From assembly GCF_003721595.1 (NCBI RefSeq), contig NZ_RJJR01000014.1:1-64000 (forward strand): a stretch of 64,000 nt of DNA, given 5' to 3'. The notes under the pieces were generated by a model, which saw only the letters and a list, made by a program, of their open reading frames with translations, was not told the origin of the DNA and ran no database searches. Both the position numbers and the translations under genes were made by a program. Positions 54,191 through 62,835 of this stretch are shown here, in pieces (the stretch's first letter is position 1; every line of letters starts with the position of its first letter). The stretch comes from Hanamia caeni. Its GTDB lineage: Bacteria; Bacteroidota; Bacteroidia; Chitinophagales; Chitinophagaceae.

Positions 54191-54572
54191 AGAAATTAAT
54201 TTAAAAAAATGTATTAATGAGAAAGAAAACAGAAAATAGGCGATATGGTCACAGTCTGTGATCGAGAAAATCCAGGTTCATGGAAAGAAAGGATGTTTTA
54301 TAAGCTTGGAACGCCAATTCTGTATTATTTAACTCAAAGGTAATAAAAACGGCTATAATAATTTTTTTAAAAAAAGGCTATTTGACAGCAAAGCAATAAA
54401 TACCCGGGTTTTTTATTTTACCTGTTTTCGCTAAAAAAATTTAGGAAAGTTGTGTTTATTAAAAAATGATTTTGAACCTTTGAATTGATATTGAATGGTT
54501 GAACTGAAATCCACGCAGAATTGTTTACCAGATCATTTATGAACGTATTGCTTAACTTCTAATTGACAAATT
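54191..54572. other. Divergent intergenic region, rocD / uronate locus
   Basis: Holds a perfect inverted repeat TCACAG-T-CTGTGA at 54249-54261, close to the rocD start, and a copy of the dispersed AT-rich motif at about 54385-54422. No TAnnTTTG box stands out and no gene is seen. Confidence 0.5.
54249..54261. promoter_or_regulatory. Operator-like inverted repeat upstream of rocD
   Basis: TCACAG-T-CTGTGA is symmetrical with a one-base centre, 59 bases before the rocD start. The half-site resembles CRP/FNR-type sequences, but in reversed order. Confidence 0.4.
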
Positions 54573-56534
54573 ATGCTTATCAAATCACATTCTTTCTTTA
54601 AAACCTACTGCTACTTTCTGGCAGGATGTTGCATTTTATTCAATGTATCCGCCAAAGCTCAAATCACTCAAAGAAATATTTTACCCGAATTTAAAGATCA
54701 GCAATTAGTAAGCTTTTTGATTTCACAGGACGATTTCAAACCTTTTCCCAGGAAGGCTGAAGATTGGAAAAAGATATTGCCTGATTCCGTAATTAATTTT
54801 TTAATTGAAAAAGGCGATGAATCGCTTTCCAAGCCTTTTAAAGAGATTCCGGCAACCATAATGTTGGAATTTACGCGCAATAACAACCGCACCGATTATG
54901 AAAACATTTCTTTTTCAAAACGAGAACAGTTGTGGAATATGGTAATAGCCGAAGCAGTATCGGGCGATGGAAAATATACTGATCAAATTATCAATGGTAT
55001 CTGGTCAATTTGTGAAGAAAGTTTTTGGGGAGTAAGCGCCCATGTTGGTATTCAAAAAGCCGGCCCTGGATTGCCTGACGTGGAAGACCCAATTGTAGAC
55101 CTGTTTTCTGCTGAAACCGGCGCAATACTCGCCTGGACGGATTATTTTGTTGGTCCGCAGTTGGATAAAGTTTCTAAATTAATCCGCCAACGGATTCGTT
55201 GTGAAATTGATCGCCGGATTTTCAAACCGATGACTACAGCGCAATATGGCTGGATGGGAGGTGGGAATCCCAAGGCCAAAACCAACAATTGGGCGCCATG
55301 GATTGCTTCAAATTATATCACGGCAAATTTGCTGATTCAAAAAGACAAGACTAAAAGAATTGACGCCCTCAACATTGCCATAAAAATTATTAATCATTAC
55401 ATCAACGGTTTAGGCGATGATGGTGGCTGTGATGAGGGCCCCAGCTATTGGACGGCCGCCGGCGCATGCGTTTTTGACGCCTTAAATTTACTCTATGACG
55501 CTACCGGCGGCCATTTTGATGTATACAAAAATCCATTCATCAACAAAATGGGCGATTACATTTATAACACCCATATTGATGGAAAATATTTTATCAATGT
55601 AGCCGATGCCCATCCTACGATGCAGCCGGATGGTTTATTAATTTTCCAATATGGCAAAGGCGTGAGTAATGGAGACATGATGAATATGGGAAGCTGGGCT
55701 TTTCACACGTATGACGAGAAAGGCTCAGGGCGCTTTCACCGTACCCGCGCTCTTTACAATCTTACAGCCATTAAGGCTTGCTCAGCATATCCGTACAAAG
55801 AAAATCCCGTGAAGGACGTTTGGTATAGCGATGTGCAGCTAATGGCTTCGCGAACTGATAACGGTTTATTTGTTGCTTCCCATGGAGGAAACAATGGCGA
55901 AAGCCATAATCATAATGATGTCGGCGATTTTATGGTATATGCGGATGGGAACCCTGTAATTATTGACGTTGGTTCGGGTACTTATACTGCCCGCACATTT
56001 TCCAAGGAACGGTATCAACTTTGGTTTAATACTTCAGCCTATCATAATTTACCTACAGTTAATAATACAGAACAACAAGAGGGAGGCCGTTTTGCTGCCG
56101 CTGATGTAAGGTATCAAAACAATAAAAGCAGTTCGCGGCTTACTATGGATATTGCCGATGCTTACCCGCCTGAAGCAGGAATTGAGAGTTGGAACCGTGA
56201 GGTAAAATTGAATAAAGAAAAAAATGACATCGAGATAAAAGATCGGTTTGAATTGAAGAATGAAACGAAAAATATATTGCAAACTTTTATGACCGTTTGC
56301 AATACAGATATCAGTTCGCCAGGCAAAATCATATTTTATCTTCCGGGTGAACAAAAAGTTTTTCTCGATTATGATACAAAAATCTGGAAAGCCAGAAAAG
56401 AAAAAATAGAATTAGTAACGCCTGAAGACCAGGGTTTAAAAGAATCATGGGATGGCCGTGACATTTGGCGGGTACTGTTACAATTAAAAAAACCTGTCAA
56501 AAAAGCTTCGGTTATGTATACAATTCATAAATAA
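54573..56534 (+). CDS. Heparinase II/III-family polysaccharide lyase, secreted
   Basis: 653 residues. Signal peptide to about 29 (NVSAKAQ). The helical toroid domain (to about 390) has the family active-site region GDDGGCDEGPSYW near 284-296. The beta-sandwich domain has ESHNHNDVGDFMVYADGNPVIIDVG near 444-468, with the conserved HNHND metal and structural site. It should cleave a uronate-containing polysaccharide by beta-elimination. It leads the uronate locus; the exact lyase family cannot be told by eye. Confidence 0.82.
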   Translation: MLIKSHSFFKTYCYFLAGCCILFNVSAKAQITQRNILPEFKDQQLVSFLISQDDFKPFPRKAEDWKKILPDSVINFLIEKGDESLSKPFKEIPATIMLEFTRNNNRTDYENISFSKREQLWNMVIAEAVSGDGKYTDQIINGIWSICEESFWGVSAHVGIQKAGPGLPDVEDPIVDLFSAETGAILAWTDYFVGPQLDKVSKLIRQRIRCEIDRRIFKPMTTAQYGWMGGGNPKAKTNNWAPWIASNYITANLLIQKDKTKRIDALNIAIKIINHYINGLGDDGGCDEGPSYWTAAGACVFDALNLLYDATGGHFDVYKNPFINKMGDYIYNTHIDGKYFINVADAHPTMQPDGLLIFQYGKGVSNGDMMNMGSWAFHTYDEKGSGRFHRTRALYNLTAIKACSAYPYKENPVKDVWYSDVQLMASRTDNGLFVASHGGNNGESHNHNDVGDFMVYADGNPVIIDVGSGTYTARTFSKERYQLWFNTSAYHNLPTVNNTEQQEGGRFAAADVRYQNNKSSSRLTMDIADAYPPEAGIESWNREVKLNKEKNDIEIKDRFELKNETKNILQTFMTVCNTDISSPGKIIFYLPGEQKVFLDYDTKIWKARKEKIELVTPEDQGLKESWDGRDIWRVLLQLKKPVKKASVMYTIHK

Positions 56535-56598
56535 CAATTTCCCGTTTCATGTAGTCAATCTGCTTTCGCAACTTATTCAGTGAGCGTCATCGGGGCCG

Positions 56599-56627
56599 TT
56601 TATTTTAAACAGTTGAGTCTATATTTG
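56599..56627 (+). promoter_or_regulatory. Promoter of kduD
   Basis: TATATTTG (56620-56627) is a perfect -7 box, with TTTA 17 bases upstream as weak -33. The leader to the ATG at 56720 would be about 86 bases. Confidence 0.5.
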
Positions 56628-56719
56628 CGAAAAAGAATAACGTATGGATTTTGATAACCGGGCGTTTCCTGCGCATAATTGAAAACGAACTGAATCGAAA
56701 TGAAAAAAAAATTTACAAC

Positions 56720-57487
56720 ATGAAATTTAATGAACTATTTGCTCTTACGGGAAAAACTGCATTGGTTACAGGCTGCTCTCGGGGTATTGGCGAATCAATG
56801 GCAATAGGGCTGGCACAAGCAGGGGCAGATGTGATTGGGGTATCCGGGACACTAAAGCCGGGAAGCCGTGCTGAGCAGGAAGTAAAAAAATCGGGAAAGA
56901 ATTTTTCTGCTTATGCCGTGAACCTCGGCAATAGGAAAGAAGTCTATGATTCAATTTCAAAAATAAAAAGCGCGCATCCTGTCATCGATATACTTGTAAA
57001 TAATGCAGGCATCATCAAACGCAATCCCGCTGCTATCCACAGCGATGAGGATTGGGATGCTGTACTCGACATTAATCTTGACGCTGCGTTTATCCTTGCC
57101 CGTGAGTTTGGGAAAGAAATGATAAACCGTGGCAGTGGAAAAATTATTTTTACCTGCTCATTGCTTTCTTTCCAGGGTGGAATAAATGTTCCGGGTTATG
57201 CTGCAAGCAAGGGGGCAATTGCCAGTTTGGTTAAAGCATTATCGAATGAATGGGCATCAAAAGGAGTGAATGTAAACGGTATTGCACCTGGCTATATCGC
57301 TACCGATAACACAAAGGCTTTACGCGAAGATGAAACAAGAAGCATATCAATTCTTGACCGCATACCGGCTGGCAGGTGGGGCGTTCCGGAAGATTTTATC
57401 GGGCCAACTGTTTTTTTAAGTTCGCATGCGTCTGATTATGTAGATGGCGAAATACTTACGGTTGACGGGGGTTGGATGGGACGATAA
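56720..57487 (+). CDS. kduD: 2-dehydro-3-deoxy-D-gluconate 5-dehydrogenase (KduD-type SDR)
   Basis: 255 residues. Short-chain dehydrogenase: TGCSRGIGE nucleotide site near 19-27, NNAG, then Ser...YAASK catalytic set near 155-160. Residues FNELFALTGKTALVTGCSRG match KduD start. In the uronate pathway it reduces 2,5-diketo-3-deoxygluconate to KDG with NAD(P)H. The start at 56720 is chosen by family fit over an upstream, weakly supported 23-residue extension. KduI is found 3.6 kb downstream. Confidence 0.82.
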   Translation: MKFNELFALTGKTALVTGCSRGIGESMAIGLAQAGADVIGVSGTLKPGSRAEQEVKKSGKNFSAYAVNLGNRKEVYDSISKIKSAHPVIDILVNNAGIIKRNPAAIHSDEDWDAVLDINLDAAFILAREFGKEMINRGSGKIIFTCSLLSFQGGINVPGYAASKGAIASLVKALSNEWASKGVNVNGIAPGYIATDNTKALREDETRSISILDRIPAGRWGVPEDFIGPTVFLSSHASDYVDGEILTVDGGWMGR

Positions 57488-57608
57488 TTATTTTATTAAT
57501 AAAAAGGGGAATTTTGAAAAAAAGAATCTGAGTATCTATTGTTACTTTATAATTTTTTTAATGATACGTTTTTTTAATCATCTTATTTGAAAAATCAACT
57601 TACCTGTT

Positions 57609-58802
57609 ATGAAGAAAATTTCATTTGGTTTTTTATTCCTGCTAATGATGGCTGGTGCTCAAGCACAAACAAGCGCGTCAAAGAATACCATGCAAAACTT
57701 AATTAAAGAAAATTTTGCATTTGCGGATACGCAATACCGTTATATGATGACACTGACTCCGCCGGACAAACTACCGCAATCTTACGATGCAAAAAATGAC
57801 AAGTTTATTGCGCGCAACATTGGCTGGTGGTGCACCGGTTTTTATCCGGGCTCACTCTTATATATTTATGAACAAACAAAAGATGAAACATTAAAGCAGG
57901 AAGCGGAAAGAGCGCTGAAGCTCATTGAGCCAAATAAGTTCGACACCGGCACGCACGACCTTGGCTTTATGATGTTTTGTAGTTTTGGAAATGCCTACCG
58001 TCTTTTTAAAGATGAAAAATATAAGGATATAATTTTCCGATCCGCACAATCATTGGCTACCCGTTACAGGCCTTCTATAAAATCCATTCAAAGCTGGAAC
58101 AGTAATAAATATTTTAAATGCCCGGTTATAATTGATAATATGATGAATCTGGAACTGCTTGATTGGGTAACCGATAATGGAGGCGATAAAAAATATAAAC
58201 AAATTGCCATTAATCATTCCAATACTACCATTAAAAATCATTACAGGCCTGATTACAGCTCTTTTCACGTGGTAGATTATAATTTACAAACCGGCGGCGT
58301 TATCCGCAAAGCTACCTGGCAGGGCGCCGCTGATTGCTCGTCATGGTCGCGGGGGCAATCGTGGGGTTTGTATGGATTTACAATGATGTATCGATTTACA
58401 AAAGATAAAAAATTTCTTGAGCAGGCAAAGCATATCGCCCATTTTATTTTAAACAATCCGAATCTTCCTGAAGATAAAATTCCTTTCTGGGATTTTGATG
58501 CGCCTCAAATTCCTTACACACAAAGAGATGCTTCTGCAGCAGCCATCATGGCTTCGGCGCTTCTTGAATTGGGGCAATACACCAGTGGCAGCGAAAAGCA
58601 AAAATTTATTTCCAATGCGGAAAAAATCCTGCAATCTTTAGCCAGCGATAAATACCGGGCAAATGCAAAAGAAAATGGCGGCTTTATCATCATGCATTGC
58701 ACAGGTGCCAAACCAGAAAATTCCGAAGTAGATGTGCCCTTAATCTATGCCGACTATTATTTTTTAGAAGCATTGAAAAGGTACAAGGACTGGTATTTGT
58801 AG
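57609..58802 (+). CDS. Unsaturated glucuronyl hydrolase, GH88
   Basis: 397 residues. Signal peptide to about 20 (GAQAQ). The (alpha/alpha)6 barrel carries the two catalytic Asp regions, FDTGTHDLGFMM near 115-126 and VIIDNMMNLELLDW near 174-188. SSWSRGQSWGLYG is also typical. It removes the unsaturated uronic acid left by the lyase from oligosaccharides. A heptamer array begins just after its stop. Confidence 0.9.
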   Translation: MKKISFGFLFLLMMAGAQAQTSASKNTMQNLIKENFAFADTQYRYMMTLTPPDKLPQSYDAKNDKFIARNIGWWCTGFYPGSLLYIYEQTKDETLKQEAERALKLIEPNKFDTGTHDLGFMMFCSFGNAYRLFKDEKYKDIIFRSAQSLATRYRPSIKSIQSWNSNKYFKCPVIIDNMMNLELLDWVTDNGGDKKYKQIAINHSNTTIKNHYRPDYSSFHVVDYNLQTGGVIRKATWQGAADCSSWSRGQSWGLYGFTMMYRFTKDKKFLEQAKHIAHFILNNPNLPEDKIPFWDFDAPQIPYTQRDASAAAIMASALLELGQYTSGSEKQKFISNAEKILQSLASDKYRANAKENGGFIIMHCTGAKPENSEVDVPLIYADYYFLEALKRYKDWYL

Positions 58803-58893
58803 GACACAAGAGGCAAAAAGCAAAAAGCAAGAGGCAGAAGGCAGAAGGCAGAAGACAGAAGGCAAAGAGCAAAGGGCAAAGGGCAGAATAGGA
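58803..58893 (+). repeat. Heptamer array GGCAAAA / GGCAGAA after the GH88 gene
   Basis: About 12 seven-base units of the types AGCAAAA, GGCAGAA and GGCAAAG run from just after the GH88 stop, then a copy of the dispersed AT-rich motif, then the DUF2264 gene. Confidence 0.85.
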
Positions 58894-58954
58894 CAGTAAA
58901 CAAATAAAAAAATGTTTTTTTATTTTATCTTTTTTTGAGGTCAAAAAATAAATC

Positions 58955-60196
58955 ATGAAATTATTCCTGTGCATTTTTACTTTATTCATTACTACCAAAG
59001 GATTTTCACAGGTACACAATAATAAAGTAGAAATGAACGCCATTGAACGTTCTTATCTTGTAAACACACTTGCAAAAATTGCAGACCCTGTATTAATTGC
59101 CCTGAGTAAAAATGAACTGAAAACGCAAATGCCTGTAGAATCTTCCGGCGAGGGAAGAGCCCAATTTACACACCTCGAAGCCTTTGGACGCTTGCTTTCC
59201 GGAATGGCGCCGTGGCTTGAATTGGGTCCTGATGATACAAAAGAAGGTAAACTGAGAAAAAAGTATATCGAACTGGCGAGGATGGGGCTTCACAACGCAA
59301 CCGATTCTACGGCTGCTGATTATATGAATTTCAATTGTTGTGGCCAGCCGGTGGTGGATGCGGCTTTCCTCGCGCAGGCGTTGCTTCGCGCCCCAGGTCA
59401 GTTGTGGTATCCTTTGGATAAAACCACCAAAGCCAATGTTATCGCTGCTTTACGAAAGAGCGGCCAGATTACGCACTACGACAACAATTGGGTAATGTTC
59501 AGCGCCACAATAGAGGCTGCACTATATAAATTCAGTGGCAGTTTTCACCGGGATGAAACCATTGGTTATATAAATCAATGCCTGGGCTATTATAAAGGAG
59601 ACGGCGTTTACGGAGACGGCGAAAATTTTCATTGGGATTACTATAACAGCTTCGTGATGCAGCCCATGCTGATTGATGTATTAAAAACGATTATTGAGCA
59701 AGACAGCGTGCGCAATATCTCAAATTCCGATTTGAAATTGAAATACAAATTGGTATTAAAACGCGCACAGCGCTATGCCGAAATCCAGGAGATGCTTATT
59801 TCTCCTGAGGGCACTTATCCTGTGATAGGACGTTCTTCTGCCTATCGCTTTGGCGCTTTCCAGTTGCTGTCGCAAATAGCGCTGATGCAAAAGCTATCCG
59901 ATATTATTAAACCGCAACAAGTGCGTGCGGCTCTTTATACTTTGATAAAGAGACAAATTGAGGCGCCCGGAACTTTTGATAAAAACGGGTGGTTGCAAAT
60001 TGGTGTATACGGCCATCAGCCTGCTATGGGCGAACCCTATATTTCTACCGGAAGTTTATACCTCTGCTCAGAAGCATTTCTGATGTTGGGATTGCCAGCA
60101 GAAAATATTTTCTGGCAGGGCAAAGATGAGCCCTGGACTTCAAAAAAAATCTGGAGCGGACAAAACACAAAACGTGATCATTCGATTAATTTTTAA
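58955..60196 (+). CDS. Secreted DUF2264 protein (possible uronidase)
   Basis: 413 residues with a signal peptide (to about 19, FSQV). DUF2264 all-helical fold is suggested by EGRAQFTHLEAFGRLLSGMAPWLEL near 68-92, the NNWVMFSATIEAALY stretch and GDGENFHWDYYNSFVM. The family occurs in uronate-polysaccharide loci. I recall, without certainty, a link to the beta-glucuronidase family GH154. Its place between GH88 and KduI supports action on glucuronate-containing oligosaccharide. Confidence 0.75.
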   Translation: MKLFLCIFTLFITTKGFSQVHNNKVEMNAIERSYLVNTLAKIADPVLIALSKNELKTQMPVESSGEGRAQFTHLEAFGRLLSGMAPWLELGPDDTKEGKLRKKYIELARMGLHNATDSTAADYMNFNCCGQPVVDAAFLAQALLRAPGQLWYPLDKTTKANVIAALRKSGQITHYDNNWVMFSATIEAALYKFSGSFHRDETIGYINQCLGYYKGDGVYGDGENFHWDYYNSFVMQPMLIDVLKTIIEQDSVRNISNSDLKLKYKLVLKRAQRYAEIQEMLISPEGTYPVIGRSSAYRFGAFQLLSQIALMQKLSDIIKPQQVRAALYTLIKRQIEAPGTFDKNGWLQIGVYGHQPAMGEPYISTGSLYLCSEAFLMLGLPAENIFWQGKDEPWTSKKIWSGQNTKRDHSINF

Positions 60197-60315
60197 AATT
60201 TGCAAGACCTGCGACAGCCCATGATGCGGTTGTAAAAAAATAAATGAAAATTTGAAAAGGAAAACACATGATTACGAAAAAAGCTTTTATCATCACCATA
60301 GAAAATAAATAAATT

Positions 60316-61158
60316 ATGAATGAAAGTATCGAAACAAGACATGCGCAAAGCCCGGCAGAAACTGCACGAATGGATACTGAACAACTTAGAAAAAATTTTT
60401 TAATAGAAAAGGTTTTTGAAAAAGATACCATCCATCTTACGTTATCATTTTATGACCGCTACATTTCTGGCGGCGCCATGCCGGCAGATAAGCCGCTTGA
60501 ACTTCCAAACCCGGACAATCTGAAAGCGCAATATTTTCTGGAAAGAAGAGAAATGGGCATCATCAACGTAGGCGGAAAAGGCACAGTAGAGGCTGATGAC
60601 GAAAAATATGAGCTGGATTTTAAAGAAGCCTTATACATCAGTAAAGAAACAAAAAAAGTAATTTTTTATTCTGCAGATAAATCGAACCCAGCAAAATTTT
60701 ACATTAACTCTGCACCGGCTCACCATAAATTTTCAACCAAAAAAATTACGAAGAAAGAAGCAGAGATTGTAACACTAGGTTCTTTGGAAAATTCAAATCA
60801 CAGGACCATAAATAAATTAATTGTAAACAGCGTGGTGCAAACCTGCCAGTTGCAAATGGGAATGACGGAATTGAAAACCGGAAGTGTGTGGAACACGATG
60901 CCGGCGCATACGCACGACCGCAGGATGGAAGTTTATTTTTATTTTGAAATCCCTGAAGGCCAGGCCGTTTGCCACTTCATGGGTGAGCCGCAGGAAAGCC
61001 GGCACATCTGGATGAAGAACGACCAGGCGGTGATATCGCCGAACTGGAGCATTCACGCAGGCGCCGGCACTTCTAATTATACTTTTATTTGGGGAATGGC
61101 TGGCGAAAACCTGGATTATGGAGATATGGACGTGGCTGCTGTAAAGGATTTGCGCTAA
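60316..61158 (+). CDS. kduI: 5-keto-4-deoxyuronate isomerase
   Basis: 280 residues of the cupin fold. The metal site PAHTHDRRMEVYFYFEIPEG is near 196-215. N-terminal MNESIETRHAQSPAETARMDTEQLRKNFL is family-like. It converts 5-keto-4-deoxyuronate (from the GH88 product) to 2,5-diketo-3-deoxygluconate, the substrate of KduD. Confidence 0.94.
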   Translation: MNESIETRHAQSPAETARMDTEQLRKNFLIEKVFEKDTIHLTLSFYDRYISGGAMPADKPLELPNPDNLKAQYFLERREMGIINVGGKGTVEADDEKYELDFKEALYISKETKKVIFYSADKSNPAKFYINSAPAHHKFSTKKITKKEAEIVTLGSLENSNHRTINKLIVNSVVQTCQLQMGMTELKTGSVWNTMPAHTHDRRMEVYFYFEIPEGQAVCHFMGEPQESRHIWMKNDQAVISPNWSIHAGAGTSNYTFIWGMAGENLDYGDMDVAAVKDLR

Positions 61159-61187
61159 TTTTTTTGTGGCTGCTAAAAGGCATTCTT

Positions 61188-61217
61188 TTGCCGGCATTAT
61201 TTTTTTAATGCCGGCAA
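61188..61217 (+). promoter_or_regulatory. 11-bp hairpin between kduI and uxaB
   Basis: TTGCCGGCATT and AATGCCGGCAA form a perfect 11-bp stem around an 8-base T-rich loop, 30 bases after the kduI stop. There is no T run behind it on the plus strand, so it could be a processing or attenuation hairpin as well as a terminator. Confidence 0.55.
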
Positions 61218-61321
61218 TCTTCGGTATCGTTTGCGTAAATAAAAATGCAATTCGGGGGCTATATTATAAAAATGGTTTAGAATTGTAACGAAACGTAAAG
61301 TGAAAAAACTGAATTTTAAAA

Positions 61322-62833
61322 ATGAAATTATCACCCTCTACTTTAAAAAACATATCTGCTGTTAAGGTATCAATTCCCGATCAGCAAATTCTTGAATTGC
61401 CGGAAAAAGTTTTACAATTTGGCACCGGCGTATTGCTTCGCGGCCTGCCGGATTATTTTATTGATGCAGCAAATAAGGCTGGCATTTTTAACGGCAGAAT
61501 TGTTGTGGTAAAATCTACCTCAAAGGGCGATACCAGTGCCTTCGACAGGCAAGGCAGCTTATATACATTGTGTGAACGCGGCGTTCAAAACGGACAAAGA
61601 GTAGAGCAAAATATTCTTTGTTCCGCTATCAGCCGTGTTTTAAATGCCCAGACTGATTGGACAGAAATCTTGAATTGTGCGCACAGTGAGGATATGCAAA
61701 TCATTATTTCAAACACAACGGAAGTAGGTATTCAATTGGTTAAAGAGGATATACGTAAAGAACCGCCTGTTTCTTTTCCGGGAAAATTACTTGCATTTTT
61801 ATATGAAAGATTTACTGCTTTCGAAGGAAGAAATGACAAAGGACTTGTAATCGTTGCCACCGAACTAATTCCCGACAACGGGAAAAAACTGGAATCCATC
61901 GTGTTGGAATTAGCGCATCTTAATTCCCTGGAAGATGATTTTATTGAATGGCTTGAAAACAGTAATTTCTTCTGCAATTCTTTAGTGGACAGAATTGTAA
62001 CAGGTATGCCTGAAAAAGAATTGCGCGACCAGATTGAAATAGAACTGGGATATACGGATGATTTAATGATCGTTTCGGAAGTGTACAGTCTGTGGGCGAT
62101 TGAGGGCGATGAAAAAATAAAAAATATTCTTTCGTTTGCAGAAGTAAATGAAGGAGTCGTAATAACACCTGATATTGAATTGTATCGCGAATTAAAGTTG
62201 CGATTGTTAAACGCAACACATACCTTAACCTGCGGCATAGCTTTTCTGGCCGGATTTGATACTGTTTATAAATCAATGGAAAACAAAGAATTTTTTTCAT
62301 TCATCGAAAAGCTGATGAGAAATGAAATTGCACCTTCCATTCCTTTTCAAATTGAAAATACAATTAAACAGGATTTTATTTCCAAAGTTCTTGATCGTTT
62401 CAAAAACCCGCACATCGCCCATCATTGGATAAACATCACGCTTAACTACACTTCAAAAATGCGAATGCGTTGTATTCCTTTATTGATGCAGCATTACAAA
62501 CAATCAGACATCGCTCCTGCTTTATTTACTTTTGGTTTTGCGGCCTATCTTTGCTTTATGAAAGTGGTGCAGCAAAAAGGTAAAGAATATTTTGGCGAAG
62601 CAAATGGTGAGGAATATTTGATTGAAGATCCCTCGGCGAATAAGTTTTATCATTTTTGGAAAAACAATAATGTTGAAGAGGTAGTAAATGAAGTTTTAAG
62701 TGATACTTCTATTTGGGGCGATGATCTTTCACAACTGCCCGGTTTTGCAAAATCGGTAATTAGTAATTTGAAAAGCATTGAAGAGAATGGTATGAAAACA
62801 ACCCTCGAATATCATTCAAAAATATCGGTATAA
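61322..62833 (+). CDS. uxaB: Tagaturonate reductase (altronate oxidoreductase)
   Basis: 503 residues. Mannitol-dehydrogenase-type fold: N-terminal VLQFGTGVLLRGLPDYFIDAANKAG nucleotide-binding region near 30-55, and ITPDIELYRELKLRLLNATHTLTCGIAFLAG near 275-310, the catalytic Lys/Asn/His region. It reduces D-tagaturonate to D-altronate in galacturonate use. The uxaA gene follows after 2 bases. A tagaturonate-forming isomerase (UxaC) is not in the window. Confidence 0.9.
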   Translation: MKLSPSTLKNISAVKVSIPDQQILELPEKVLQFGTGVLLRGLPDYFIDAANKAGIFNGRIVVVKSTSKGDTSAFDRQGSLYTLCERGVQNGQRVEQNILCSAISRVLNAQTDWTEILNCAHSEDMQIIISNTTEVGIQLVKEDIRKEPPVSFPGKLLAFLYERFTAFEGRNDKGLVIVATELIPDNGKKLESIVLELAHLNSLEDDFIEWLENSNFFCNSLVDRIVTGMPEKELRDQIEIELGYTDDLMIVSEVYSLWAIEGDEKIKNILSFAEVNEGVVITPDIELYRELKLRLLNATHTLTCGIAFLAGFDTVYKSMENKEFFSFIEKLMRNEIAPSIPFQIENTIKQDFISKVLDRFKNPHIAHHWINITLNYTSKMRMRCIPLLMQHYKQSDIAPALFTFGFAAYLCFMKVVQQKGKEYFGEANGEEYLIEDPSANKFYHFWKNNNVEEVVNEVLSDTSIWGDDLSQLPGFAKSVISNLKSIEENGMKTTLEYHSKISV

Positions 62834-62835
62834 TT

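Noticed and set aside
54573..62833. Complete Sus-type polysaccharide utilisation locus
   Set aside because: SusC and SusD homologues are absent from the window, so only a catabolic locus is claimed.
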